Assembly: GCF_000744785.1 (NCBI RefSeq)
Contig: NZ_JQMO01000003.1
Location: 4,030,001 to 4,094,000, forward strand
DNA: 64,000 bases
From: Kitasatospora azatica KCTC 9699
GTDB lineage: Bacteria > Actinomycetota > Actinomycetes > Streptomycetales > Streptomycetaceae
Direction: 5' to 3'
Shown here: positions 15,981-26,718 of the stretch, in pieces
How the letters are laid out: each line of letters opens with the position of its first letter
Numbering within the stretch: the first letter of the stretch is position 1
Notes under the pieces: generated by a model
The model's database searches: none
What the model was told of the DNA's origin: nothing
The model's input: the letters and a program-made list of their open reading frames with translations, nothing else
Made by a program: the position numbers and the translations under genes

Positions 15981-16025
15981 GCCGCCCCCGCCTCCGCCGC
16001 CCCCGCCACCGCCGCCCCCGCCACC
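15981..16025. repeat. Three tandem 15-bp GC repeats, G-quadruplex-prone
   Basis: GCCGCCCCCGCCTCC (15981-15995) is followed by two identical copies of GCCGCCCCCGCCACC (15996-16025). The minus strand is a run of G-tracts (GGCGGGGGCGGC) able to form G-quadruplexes. The array sits about 50 bases upstream of the argF operator. Confidence 0.85.
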
Positions 16026-16072
16026 GGGGCCGGCGCCGGGGTGGCCGTTGGCGGAGCTCACTGATATGAAGC

Positions 16073-16102
16073 CATGCATATAAATTCTGCATCGCGTATA
16101 CT
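16073..16102 (+). promoter_or_regulatory. ARG box and -10 element of argF
   Basis: CATGCATATAAATTCTGCAT (16073-16092) is an AT-rich island in GC-rich DNA with two TGCAT half-sites, like ArgR-binding ARG boxes of streptomycetes. A TATACT -10 box follows at 16097-16102, 38 bases before the argF ATG, so ArgR bound there would block transcription when arginine is plentiful. Regulator binding is inferred. Confidence 0.65.
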
Positions 16103-16140
16103 ATTGCCGTCCCCGCATCCCGTCACCCCAGGAGCCCGGC

Positions 16141-17142
16141 ATGGCCTTCAACCTCCGGAACCGGCACTTCCTCAAGGAGCTCGACTTCTCGGCTCAGGAG
16201 TTCCGCTTCCTGATCGACCTCGCCGCGCAGCTCAAGGCCGCCAAGTACGCGGGCACCGAGCAGCCCCGGCTGCGCGGCAAGAACATCGCGTTGATCTTCG
16301 AGAAGACCTCCACCCGGACCCGCTGCGCCTTCGAGGTGGCCGCCCACGACCAGGGTGCCGCCACCACGTACCTGGAGCCCTCGGCCTCGCAGATCGGCCA
16401 CAAGGAGTCGGTGAAGGACACCGCCCGGGTGCTCGGCCGGATGTTCGACGGGATCGAGTACCGAGGGCACGGCCAGGCCGTCGTCGAGGAGCTGGCCGCC
16501 CACGCCGGCGTGCCGGTCTTCAACGGGCTGACCGACGAGTGGCACCCGACCCAGATGCTCGCCGACATGCTGACCATCCAGGAGCACAGCAGCAAGCCGC
16601 TGACCGAGGTCTCCCTCGCCTACCTGGGCGACGCCCGCTTCAACATGGGCAACTCGCTGCTGATCACCGGCGCGCTGCTCGGCCTGGACATCCGGATCGT
16701 GGCGCCCGAGGCGTACTGGCCGGGCAAGGAGGTCCGGGAGTCGGCCGAGCAGCTCGCGGCGGTCAGCGGCGCCCGGATCACCCTCACCGAGGACGTGGCC
16801 GAGGGCGTGGCCGGCGTGGACTTCCTCTACACCGACGTCTGGGTCTCGATGGGCGAGCCCAAGGAGGTCTGGGTGGAGCGGATCGAGCAGCTGAAGGCCT
16901 ATCAGGTCTCCATGGACACGGTCCGGGCCACCGGCAACCCGCAGGTCAAGTTCCTGCACTGCCTGCCGGCCTTCCACGACCTGGGCACCGCCCTGGGTCG
17001 GCAGCTCTTCGAGAGCACCGGCATGGCCGAATTGGAATGCACCGACGAGCTCTTCGAGTCGGCGCACTCCATCGTCTTCGACCAGGCGGAGAACCGCCTG
17101 CACACCATCAAGGCCGTCCTGGTCGCCACCCTCGGTAGCTGA
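16141..17142 (+). CDS. argF: Ornithine carbamoyltransferase
   Basis: A 333-residue transcarbamylase, normal length. The carbamoyl-phosphate site STRTR lies in EKTSTRTRCAFEVA, the ornithine-binding region contains DVWVSMGE and the catalytic cysteine is in HCLPAF. It makes citrulline from ornithine and carbamoyl phosphate in the cytoplasm. It stands alone, away from the main arg cluster, as streptomycete argF does, and has its own ARG-box-like operator. AGGAGCCCGGC directly in front of the ATG provides the ribosome binding site. Without arcA or arcC nearby, a biosynthetic role is more likely than the arginine deiminase pathway. Confidence 0.94.
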   Translation: MAFNLRNRHFLKELDFSAQEFRFLIDLAAQLKAAKYAGTEQPRLRGKNIALIFEKTSTRTRCAFEVAAHDQGAATTYLEPSASQIGHKESVKDTARVLGRMFDGIEYRGHGQAVVEELAAHAGVPVFNGLTDEWHPTQMLADMLTIQEHSSKPLTEVSLAYLGDARFNMGNSLLITGALLGLDIRIVAPEAYWPGKEVRESAEQLAAVSGARITLTEDVAEGVAGVDFLYTDVWVSMGEPKEVWVERIEQLKAYQVSMDTVRATGNPQVKFLHCLPAFHDLGTALGRQLFESTGMAELECTDELFESAHSIVFDQAENRLHTIKAVLVATLGS

Positions 17143-17147
17143 CCGGC

Positions 17148-17705
17148 TCAGAACGGCACGTTCAGGCACGCCACCCGCTCGCCGGCGGCGTGCTGCCCGG
17201 CCGCGCTCCCCGCGTGCAGCACCACCGAGTTCGCCTCGCCCGGCCGGAAGGTCCAGTCGACGTCCGCCACCGCCTCACCGTTCCCGTCCTGGTCCGTGCT
17301 CAGCAGCAGGTGCAGCTCGTTGCGCTCGTTGGCGTAGCCGGGGTCGGTGGACGGCTGCACCGGGTCGACCCGGTCCTGGTAGTGCGGTCCCGAAGCGGTC
17401 GGCACCGCGTCGCAGGCCCTGGTGTGCACATGGGCGGGGAAGCTGTGTCCGGGAGCCAGGCCGGTGGCCGTCAGCCGCACCCGCGTGTGACCGTCCACCT
17501 GGAGGACCACCGCCCGCAGGGTCGACCCGTACGGGACCAGGTCCGGTGCAAAGCTCACCGCGGCCGGCGGCACGAACGCCGAAGCGGGGGCGAACCGTTC
17601 GCTCACCACGGTGAAGGGACCGGCCGCCCCGGCCCCGGGCGCGCTCAGCGCGACCAGGGCCAGGGCGGCCGTGAACGAGGAACCGGCGAGCAGGGGAGCA
17701 CGCAT
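17148..17705 (-). CDS. Secreted Cu/Zn superoxide dismutase-family protein
   Basis: A 185-residue protein with a signal peptide (residues 1 to about 28, ending AGAAG). The copper ligands are recognisable: H92 and H94 (HVH), the bridging-type H108 (GPHYQD) and H164 (VVLH). C98 and C180 can form the conserved disulfide. The zinc loop is reduced, with H132 and nearby aspartates, so metal content may differ from classical SodC. Role: probably removal of superoxide or copper binding outside the cell. It is convergent with argF, the two stops only five bases apart, with no terminator between them. Confidence 0.75.
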   Translation of the reverse strand: MRAPLLAGSSFTAALALVALSAPGAGAAGPFTVVSERFAPASAFVPPAAVSFAPDLVPYGSTLRAVVLQVDGHTRVRLTATGLAPGHSFPAHVHTRACDAVPTASGPHYQDRVDPVQPSTDPGYANERNELHLLLSTDQDGNGEAVADVDWTFRPGEANSVVLHAGSAAGQHAAGERVACLNVPF

Positions 17706-17894
17706 GGCAGGGCCTTTCCGGAGCGGCTGACACTCCCGCCAACTGTCCCGCCCCCGGCCCGCCCCACCTGCCGGGCATGCCGAGCGCGCCGCAGCGTCAC
17801 CCGTTCGGGAGCCGGATGCGGGGGCGGGTGCGCGCCCGAGAATGCCTGGCGCGCCAGGGGGTGCCCGAGAGCACTCCCAGTCCGCCCATGCACT

Positions 17895-17952
17895 ATGGTT
17901 TATCTCGACATCGAGATAACTCGACGCTATGATTTATCTCGACATCAAGATA
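17895..17952 (+). promoter_or_regulatory. Tandem TamR/MarR-type operators upstream of aconitase
   Basis: TATCTCGACATCGAGATA (17901-17918) and TATCTCGACATCAAGATA (17935-17952) are near-perfect 18-bp palindromes 34 bases apart, each preceded by CTATGG or CTATGA, which can serve as -10 elements. The pair is a 28-base direct repeat. MarR-family TamR of Streptomyces coelicolor is known to control aconitase and related citrate-metabolism genes; assignment here is from motif shape and position. Confidence 0.65.
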
Positions 17953-18036
17953 CTTGCCGAGAGGCGATCCCCGGGCTTCCTCGTGTGGTCCACCCAAACC
18001 CCACGTACCGCACGAAGCACCTAGAAGGAGTCAGTC

Positions 18037-20697
<2,661 letters not shown>

Positions 20698-20714
20698 TCA
20701 GGGCTTTCAGCCGG

Positions 20715-20749
20715 CAGACCGCGCTCCTCCTGTGGAGGGGCGCGGTCTG
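20715..20749 (+). terminator. 16-bp hairpin after acnA
   Basis: CAGACCGCGCTCCTCC (20715-20730) pairs with GGAGGGGCGCGGTCTG (20734-20749), one G-T pair, loop TGT. It ends only 15 bases before the next start codon, so it may also shape translation of that gene. Confidence 0.75.
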
Positions 20750-20764
20750 TGCTATTCCGGAGGT

Positions 20765-21403
20765 ATGGAGGCGCGATCCGACACCTGGTCGCTGATCCAC
20801 GCCGAGCGGCGCGCGCTGCTCGCCGACGTGCAGCAGCTGGCCCCCCAGCAGTGGACGGTGTTCTCGCTCTGTGCGGGACGCACCGTCCGCGACGTCCTGG
20901 CGCACATGGCCGCCACCGCCCGGATGACGCCCCGGGACTTCTTCGTGAAGATGGCCAAGGCGCGCTTCAACTTCCAGACCATGACCGACCGCGAGATCCA
21001 CGAGCTGACCCGCGGCCGCCCGGTCGGCACGGTGGCCGCCTTCGCCGAGCTGGTGGACGCCACCGACCATCCGCCGGGACCGGTGGAGAGCTGGCTCGGC
21101 GAGACCGTGGTGCACGCCGAGGACATCCGCCGCCCGCTCGGCATCGCGCACGACTACCCCACCGAGGCGCTGGTCCGCTGCGCCGACTTCTACCGCCTGT
21201 CCAACCTGCTGATCGGCGGCAAGAAGCGGGTGGCTGGCCTGTCCCTGCGGGCCACCGACGCCGACTGGTCGGCGGGGGAGGGCCCCGAGGCGGCGGGGCC
21301 GATGCTCGAGCTCCTGCTGGCGATCACCGGCCGTCCGGCCGGGTTGGCGGCGCTGACCGGCGAGGGCGTGGAGACCCTCACCGAGCGGATCCCGCACCGC
21401 TGA
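20765..21403 (+). CDS. Maleylpyruvate isomerase / mycothiol-dependent DinB-like family protein
   Basis: A 212-residue protein. TWSLIHAERRALLADVQQLAPQQW at the start and VRDVLAHMA afterwards fit the MDMPI N-terminal four-helix (DinB-like) domain; WLGETVVHAEDIRRPLG carries the family's conserved histidine. Members use mycothiol, the actinobacterial thiol, as cofactor or conjugate partner; the substrate cannot be predicted. GGAGG lies only one base before the ATG, too close for normal use, so the start may be leaderless or driven by read-through past the acnA hairpin. No other start in frame fits better. Confidence 0.72.
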   Translation: MEARSDTWSLIHAERRALLADVQQLAPQQWTVFSLCAGRTVRDVLAHMAATARMTPRDFFVKMAKARFNFQTMTDREIHELTRGRPVGTVAAFAELVDATDHPPGPVESWLGETVVHAEDIRRPLGIAHDYPTEALVRCADFYRLSNLLIGGKKRVAGLSLRATDADWSAGEGPEAAGPMLELLLAITGRPAGLAALTGEGVETLTERIPHR

Positions 21404-21447
21404 CCCCTTGTGCGCGACGACCCTGATGGACTAAACCTCTGTCTCAG

Positions 21448-21463
21448 CTTGGTCCAGACCATT
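21448..21463 (+). promoter_or_regulatory. DasR-responsive element (dre) upstream of the chitinase
   Basis: CTTGGTCCAGACCATT contains the full palindromic core TGGTCNAGACCA of the DasR consensus, 36 bases before the chitinase ATG. A CTGTCTCAG direct repeat flanks it (21439-21447 and 21469-21477). DasR represses chitin genes until glucosamine-6-phosphate accumulates. Confidence 0.75.
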
Positions 21464-21498
21464 TGACGCTGTCTCAGAGAGAGCCACAGGTCTCCCGC

Positions 21499-22824
21499 AT
21501 GCGCATCCCCCGTCGTACCTCGGCCGTTCTGGCCGCCACCGTGCTGGCCTCGTTGGCCGCCGCGCCGATCGCCCAGGCCGAGCCCCAGGAGCACCACCGC
21601 CTGCCGGGCCAGCGGGTCGGCTACTTCACCCAGTGGGGCATCTACAGCGGTTTCTCCGCCAAGAAGGTGCAGACCTCCGGTCAGGCGAGCAGGCTGACCG
21701 TGCTCAACTACGCCTTCGGCAACGTCTCCGCCGACGGCACCTGCTTCGAGGCCAACGCGGCCGGCGTCGGCGACGCCTGGGCCGACTTCCAGCGCCCGGT
21801 CTCCGCCGAGGAGTCGGTGGACGGCGTGGCCGACACCGCGGCCCAGCCGCTGAAGGGCAACTTCAACCAGCTGCGCAAGCTCAAGGCCGCCAATCCGCAG
21901 CTCAAGGCGGTCATCTCGCTCGGCGGCTGGTCCTGGTCCAAGTACTTCTCGGACGCGGCCGCCAATGACGCGTCGCGCAAGAAGTTCGTCTCCTCCTGCA
22001 TCGAGCTCTACCTCAAGGGCGACCTGCCGCAGCTCGGCGGCGCCGTCGAGGGCGGTGCCGGCGCGGGCGCGGGTGTCTTCGACGGGGTCGACATCGACTG
22101 GGAGTACCCGGGCGGTGGCGGTGACGCGGGCAATGTGGTGCGCCCCGAGGACGGCCGGAACTACACCCTGCTGATGCAGGAGTTCCGCCGCCAGCTCGAC
22201 GCGCTCGGCAGGCAGCAGCACAAGCACCTGCTGCTGACCGACGCGGTGCCCTCCGGCGAGGGCAAGCAGCAGCAGCTGGAGGTCCGCAAGGTCGCCAGGT
22301 CGGTGGACTGGATGAACCTGATGACCTATGACTTCCACGGTTCCTGGGAGGCCCAGGGGCCGACCGACCACAATGCCAACCTCTACTCCGACCCGGCCGA
22401 CGCCGCCCCCGACAACAAGGGCTACAGCGTGGACCGGGTGGTCCAGGACTACCTGGACCGCGGGGTGCCGGCCAGCCGCCTGGTGCTCGGCGTGCCGTTC
22501 TACGGCTACGGCTGGACCGGTGTGCCGGCCGGCGCCAAGAGCGGCCTGTACCAGCCGGCGACCGGTCTGGCCCAGGGCGGCAACCTGCCGTACAACCAGA
22601 TCAAGGACCTGCCGGGCACGGTCGTCTACGACCGCGAGCACGGCGCCAGCTGGAAGTACGACGGCAGCAACTTCTGGAGCTTCGACACCCCGCAGCTGCT
22701 CGCCCGCAAGGCCGAGTACGCCCGGTGTAACGGGCTGGCCGGGGTGATGGCCTGGGCGCTGGACAACGACGACGCCCAGGGCAGCCTGGTCAAGGCCCTG
22801 GACAAGGGGCTGCGCGAGGACTGA
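21499..22824 (+). CDS. Secreted family 18 chitinase
   Basis: A 441-residue glycoside hydrolase. The signal peptide is residues 1-27 (twin arginine at 5-6, hydrophobic core, AQA cleavage site). The GH18 signature DGVDIDWE spans 195-202, with E202 as the catalytic acid. Other GH18 landmarks are VGYFTQWGIY near the N-terminus, SLGGWSWSKYF, MTYDFHGSWE and the closing MAWALDNDD. No carbohydrate-binding module is present. It cleaves chitin outside the cell. A DasR site lies in front and an N-acetylglucosamine-type ABC importer lies behind, so degradation and uptake are neighbours. The start at 21499 gives a proper signal peptide; an upstream ATG would add 12 unlikely residues. Confidence 0.93.
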   Translation: MRIPRRTSAVLAATVLASLAAAPIAQAEPQEHHRLPGQRVGYFTQWGIYSGFSAKKVQTSGQASRLTVLNYAFGNVSADGTCFEANAAGVGDAWADFQRPVSAEESVDGVADTAAQPLKGNFNQLRKLKAANPQLKAVISLGGWSWSKYFSDAAANDASRKKFVSSCIELYLKGDLPQLGGAVEGGAGAGAGVFDGVDIDWEYPGGGGDAGNVVRPEDGRNYTLLMQEFRRQLDALGRQQHKHLLLTDAVPSGEGKQQQLEVRKVARSVDWMNLMTYDFHGSWEAQGPTDHNANLYSDPADAAPDNKGYSVDRVVQDYLDRGVPASRLVLGVPFYGYGWTGVPAGAKSGLYQPATGLAQGGNLPYNQIKDLPGTVVYDREHGASWKYDGSNFWSFDTPQLLARKAEYARCNGLAGVMAWALDNDDAQGSLVKALDKGLRED

Positions 22825-22845
22825 GGCTGAGCCCCGAGAACACCC

Positions 22846-22891
22846 TGCGCAGCTTCGCACAACCGCTTCCCCGGTTGCGCGAAGCTGCGCA
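22846..22891 (+). terminator. Strong terminator after the chitinase gene
   Basis: TGCGCAGCTTCGC pairs with GCGAAGCTGCGCA and the inner CAACCG with CGGTTG, one A/C mismatch between them; 19 base pairs with loop CTTCCC, followed by TTTCT. Confidence 0.85.
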
Positions 22892-23235
22892 TTTCTATGT
22901 TCAAACGTGCAGAATCACGCTAATCTGCTCCACGCACAGGCAATGTTCAGCCAGTCGGCAGATATACGCAGGCTTCCTGAGCATTGCACATGCTGCACCG
23001 CCGACAACGCTTTGAGTGCTGCGGGCCGTTATCGACGGGGAGACTATTGCCGCCGAATGAACAGTGGACTATACCTTTGCCCATCGACGAGACCCCTTCT
23101 GACCGGCACCTTCGCCGCGAGGCACGGTTAAGGCACGGTTGAGGAGCGCTAGTTGACGGGCCGTCAGACCACGTTTTGAGGCCGCACGTCGGTTCACCTC
23201 TGCATCACTTGGACACTGAGGGGTTAGGGCACCAG
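22892..23235. other. AT-richer intergenic region in front of the ngc operon
   Basis: About 340 bases with lower GC than its surroundings. A short frame (22907-23131) has atypical codon use and I do not believe it. The region holds the probable promoter and dre-like element of the importer operon (23063-23078), then GGCACGGTT repeated twice around 23120-23140 and the palindromic-looking TTGACGGGCCGTCAG (23153-23167). No gene is supported. Confidence 0.5.
23063..23078 (+). promoter_or_regulatory. dre-like DasR site upstream of ngcE
   Basis: AGTGGACTATACCTTT matches the DasR consensus at about 11 of 16 positions and retains the GG-N6-CC spacing. It also contains a TATACC that could be a -10 box. 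Chitobiose and N-acetylglucosamine importers are known DasR targets in streptomycetes. Confidence 0.5.
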
Positions 23236-24633
23236 ATGGGCTCTGCAACTGAGTACAACCGCCGCGACATCTTCAAGCGCGCGGCCGCTGTCACCGTTCT
23301 GGCGGCCGGTAGCGGCTCGCTGCTCGCGGCCTGTGCCGGCGGGACCGGCAGCAGCAGCGACAACAACAGCGCTGCACCGGGCACCGGCGGCAACGCCGCC
23401 AACCCGTTCGGGGTCAAGGCGGGCGACCCGCTCGACGTCGTGATCTTCAAGGGCGGCTACGGCGACGACTACGCCAAGTCCTTCGAGGACATGTACAAGA
23501 AGACCTACGCCGGGGCCAACATCAGCCACCTGGGCACCCAGGACATCAGCCCCAAGCTGCAGCCGCGCTTCAACGCGGGCAACCCGCCGGACGTCATCGA
23601 CGACTCGGGCGCCCAGCAGCTGAAGATCGACGTGCTGGCGGGCGCCGACCAGCTCACCGACCTGACCAAGCTGCTCGACGCGCCGTACCTGGACGACCCG
23701 TCCAAGAAGATCCGCGACGTGCTGCTGCCGGGCACCATCGAGCAGGGCACCATCGGCGGCAAGATGGTCTCGCTCAACTACGTCTACACCGTCTTCGGCC
23801 TCTGGTACTCCGCCAAGCTCTTCAAGGACAAGGGCTGGGCCGTCCCGAAGACCTGGGACGAGTTCATCACGCTCTGCGGCACCATCAAGGCCGCCGGCAT
23901 CGCGCCCTTCGCGCACCAGGGCAAGTACCCGTACTACGCCAACTACGTGATCCTGGACCTGATCGCCAAGCAGGGCGGCCTGGACCTGGTCAAGAAGATC
24001 GATGCCTGCGACGCGACCGCCTGGGACGACCCGGCGGTGCTGGCCGGCGTCACCGCCTTCTACAAGATCATGGACGGCGACTTCCTGCTCCCGGGCACCA
24101 ACGGCATGACCCACACCGAGTCGCAGACCGCCTGGTGCCAGGGCAAGGCCGCCTTCATCCCCTCCGGCTCCTGGCTGGAGAACGAGATGATCAAGGTCAC
24201 CCCGGCCGACTTCGACATGGCCTTCCTGCCGATCCCCTCGCTCTCCGGCGACAAGCTGCCCGCCACCGCCGTGCGCGCCGGTGCCGGTGAGCCCTTCATC
24301 GTCCCGAGCAAGGCCAAGAACCAGGCCGGCGGCCTCGAGTTCCTGCGGATGATGCTGACCAAGGAGGGCTCCGGCAAGTTCGCCGCGGCCGCCAACTCGC
24401 TCACCGTGCTCAAGGACGGCATCGGCGCGGACGTGGTGCTCAAGCCGGGCACCAAGTCCTCCTCGGTGGCGGTCACCGCGGCCGGCAGCAACACCTTCAA
24501 CTTCTCCTACCCGGACCTGCAGACGGCGTTCGACACCGAGCTGCAGAACGCCACCAACGAGCTGGTCAACAAGCGGATCGGCCCGAAGGACTGGGTGGCC
24601 CGCGGCAAGGCCGCCACCTCCAAGAAGGTCTGA
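23236..24633 (+). CDS. ngcE: N-acetylglucosamine/chitobiose ABC transporter, substrate-binding lipoprotein
   Basis: A 465-residue extracytoplasmic binding protein. NRRDIFKR (8-15) is a twin-arginine-type signal and LLAAC places the lipidated cysteine at C33. A Gly/Ser/Asn-rich linker leads to NPFGVKAGDPLDVVIFKGGYGDDY, which is characteristic of NgcE. VFGLWYSAKLFKDKGWAVPKTWDEF and FIPSGSWLENEM are further landmarks. ATG 23236 gives the usual MGS start; the frame is open upstream. NgcE binds N-acetylglucosamine and chitobiose with high affinity. No ATPase gene is nearby; such importers use the shared MsiK ATPase. Confidence 0.92.
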   Translation: MGSATEYNRRDIFKRAAAVTVLAAGSGSLLAACAGGTGSSSDNNSAAPGTGGNAANPFGVKAGDPLDVVIFKGGYGDDYAKSFEDMYKKTYAGANISHLGTQDISPKLQPRFNAGNPPDVIDDSGAQQLKIDVLAGADQLTDLTKLLDAPYLDDPSKKIRDVLLPGTIEQGTIGGKMVSLNYVYTVFGLWYSAKLFKDKGWAVPKTWDEFITLCGTIKAAGIAPFAHQGKYPYYANYVILDLIAKQGGLDLVKKIDACDATAWDDPAVLAGVTAFYKIMDGDFLLPGTNGMTHTESQTAWCQGKAAFIPSGSWLENEMIKVTPADFDMAFLPIPSLSGDKLPATAVRAGAGEPFIVPSKAKNQAGGLEFLRMMLTKEGSGKFAAAANSLTVLKDGIGADVVLKPGTKSSSVAVTAAGSNTFNFSYPDLQTAFDTELQNATNELVNKRIGPKDWVARGKAATSKKV

Positions 24634-24666
24634 GACCCCCTCAGGCCCGACGGAACCATCACCGGA

Positions 24667-24694
24667 CACCGGGGCCCGTGCGCGGGCCCCGGTG
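24667..24694 (+). terminator. Hairpin between ngcE and ngcF
   Basis: CACCGGGGCCCG pairs perfectly with CGGGCCCCGGTG around a TGCG loop. It lies 33 bases after the ngcE stop and about 80 before ngcF. Partial termination or 3'-end protection here would make more binding protein than permease, as seen for other sugar importers. Confidence 0.65.
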
Positions 24695-24773
24695 CTTCCA
24701 CGCGGCCCCCAGGATTCAACCCCGCGCAGTTAGAAGCCTGTCTGACGCAGGCTGTGGCGGACAGGAGCAGTTC

Positions 24774-25706
24774 ATGCGTCACCGCAAATACCCCTTCATC
24801 GTGGGGTTCCTCATCGTTCCGGTCGTGCTCTACGTGGTACTGGTCATCTGGCCGTACCTGCAGACCTTCGGCTACTCCCTGACCGACTGGTCGGGGGCCT
24901 CGCAGAAGATGAACTTCATCGGACTGCGCAACTACGCCAAGCTCTTCGGCGACAACGTCTTCATCTCGGCGGTCGGGCACAACCTGCTGCTGCTCCTGGT
25001 GCTGCCGGTGGCGACCATCCTGCTGGCGCTCTTCTTCGCCTTCATGCTCAACGTCGGCGGCCGCAGCGGCACCGGCGGCGTGCAGGGCGTCCGCGGCGCG
25101 GCCTTCTACAAGATCATCTTCTTCTTCCCGCAGGTGCTCTCGGTCGCCATCCTCTCGGTGCTCTTCCAGGGCGTGTACCGCACCGACCAGGGCGGTCTGC
25201 TCAACGGCATCCTGGTCAAGCTGGGCCTGGAGGACGCCGGCCACCCCTGGCAGTGGCTGGCCGACCCGGACCTCGGCCTCTGGTGCGTGACCGGCGTGCT
25301 GATCTGGTCCGGGGTCGGCTTCTACCTGGTGCTCTTCTCGGCAGCCATGCAGTCGGTGCCCAAGGACATCTACGAGGCCGCCCTGCTGGACGGCGCCAAG
25401 CGGGCCCAGACCTTCTTCAAGATCACGCTGCCGCTGCTCTGGGAGACCATCCAGACCGCCTGGGTCTACCTGGCGATCGCCGCCATGGACGCCTTCGCAC
25501 TGGTCTCCACCATGACGCCCGGCGCCTACTACGGCGGTGGTCCCGACCACCACAGCGAGATCATGGCCACCTACCTGATGCGTAACTTCATCACCTTCGG
25601 CAAGGCCGGTTACGCCTGCGCCATGGGCGTGGTGATCTTCTTCATCACCCTCATCCTGTCCGTCGTCTCGCTCCGGGTCACCCGGCGCGAGAAGATCGAG
25701 TTCTGA
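24774..25706 (+). CDS. ngcF: N-acetylglucosamine/chitobiose ABC transporter permease
   Basis: A 310-residue inner-membrane permease with six hydrophobic segments, starting MRHRKYPFIVGFLIVPVVLYV like NgcF. The cytoplasmic EAA loop reads YEAALLDGAKRAQTFFKITLPLL and would contact the ATPase. ATG 24774 is preceded by GGACAGGAGCAG. It is one of the two membrane subunits, with NgcG 14 bases downstream. Confidence 0.92.
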   Translation: MRHRKYPFIVGFLIVPVVLYVVLVIWPYLQTFGYSLTDWSGASQKMNFIGLRNYAKLFGDNVFISAVGHNLLLLLVLPVATILLALFFAFMLNVGGRSGTGGVQGVRGAAFYKIIFFFPQVLSVAILSVLFQGVYRTDQGGLLNGILVKLGLEDAGHPWQWLADPDLGLWCVTGVLIWSGVGFYLVLFSAAMQSVPKDIYEAALLDGAKRAQTFFKITLPLLWETIQTAWVYLAIAAMDAFALVSTMTPGAYYGGGPDHHSEIMATYLMRNFITFGKAGYACAMGVVIFFITLILSVVSLRVTRREKIEF

Positions 25707-25720
25707 GCGGGGCACCCGGC

Positions 25721-26674
25721 ATGAGTACCAAGACTGACGCGACCAGCACGGTCCCGGCCCAGCGCGAGGTCGGCGGCACGCCGCCCCGCAAGCCCGTCAA
25801 GGAGCAGCGCTTCGCCGACGGCGGGGGCATCCTCAACGTCTTCTCGCACGGCTTCCTCGCCCTCTGGGCGCTGATGATCGTGGGCCCGCTGATCTGGATC
25901 GTCCTCGGCTCGTTCAAGACCAACGCGCAGATCGGCGGCAGCGCCTGGGCCTGGCCCTCGCACTGGCACTTCGACGCCTTCTCCCGCGCCTGGAGCAAGG
26001 GCATCGGCAGCTTCTTCGCCAACACCGTGATCGTGCTGGCGGGTTCGCTGACCCTGACGATGCTGCTCGGCGCGATGGCGGCCTACGTGCTGGCCCGCTA
26101 CGAGTTCCGCGGCAACCGGGTCATCTACTACTTCTTCGTGGCCGGCGCGATGTTCCCGGTCTACCTGGCCCTGGTGCCGCTCTTCTTCATGGTGAAGAAC
26201 CTCGGACAGGTGCTGCCCTGGCTCGGCCTCAACCAGTACGCGGGCCTGATCCTGGTGTACACGGCCTACTCGCTGCCGTTCACCGTCTTCTTCCTGTACT
26301 CCTTCTTCCGCTCGCTGCCGACCGCCGTGCACGAGGCGGCGATGATCGACGGCTGCTCGCACACCCGGGCCTTCTTCCAGGTCATGGTGCCGATGGCGAA
26401 GTCCGGGCTGATCAGCGTGCTGATCTTCAACGTGCTCGGCCAGTGGAACCAGTACCTGCTGCCGGTCACCCTGATGCAGCAGCAGAGCGGCACCGACCCG
26501 GACCGCTCGATGCTCGCCCAGGGCCTGATGAACCTGGCCGTGCAGAGCGGTTACGCGAGCGACTTCCCCGGCCTGTTCGCCGGTATGACGATCGCCATGC
26601 TGCCGGTGCTGGTGGTGTACCTCTCCTTCCAGAAGCAGGTCCAGGCCGGTCTCACCTCGGCCACCCTCAAGTAG
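25721..26674 (+). CDS. ngcG: N-acetylglucosamine/chitobiose ABC transporter permease
   Basis: A 317-residue permease with a polar N-terminal tail of about 40 residues before six membrane segments. The EAA loop is HEAAMIDGCSHTRAFFQVMVPMAKSG. VYLSFQKQVQAGLTSATLK at the C-terminus is the usual end of this MalG-like family. It completes the importer with NgcE and NgcF; an MsiK-type ATPase encoded elsewhere would energise it. A 15-bp hairpin follows. Confidence 0.92.
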   Translation: MSTKTDATSTVPAQREVGGTPPRKPVKEQRFADGGGILNVFSHGFLALWALMIVGPLIWIVLGSFKTNAQIGGSAWAWPSHWHFDAFSRAWSKGIGSFFANTVIVLAGSLTLTMLLGAMAAYVLARYEFRGNRVIYYFFVAGAMFPVYLALVPLFFMVKNLGQVLPWLGLNQYAGLILVYTAYSLPFTVFFLYSFFRSLPTAVHEAAMIDGCSHTRAFFQVMVPMAKSGLISVLIFNVLGQWNQYLLPVTLMQQQSGTDPDRSMLAQGLMNLAVQSGYASDFPGLFAGMTIAMLPVLVVYLSFQKQVQAGLTSATLK

Positions 26675-26718
26675 CGCCCGCGCGCCGGACTCAGCACCCA
26701 CCAGGCCCCACGCACGGC

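Noticed and set aside
22907..23131. A 74-codon frame in the gap before ngcE
   Set aside because: Codon use is unlike the neighbours, no ribosome binding site, and it covers the probable promoter region.
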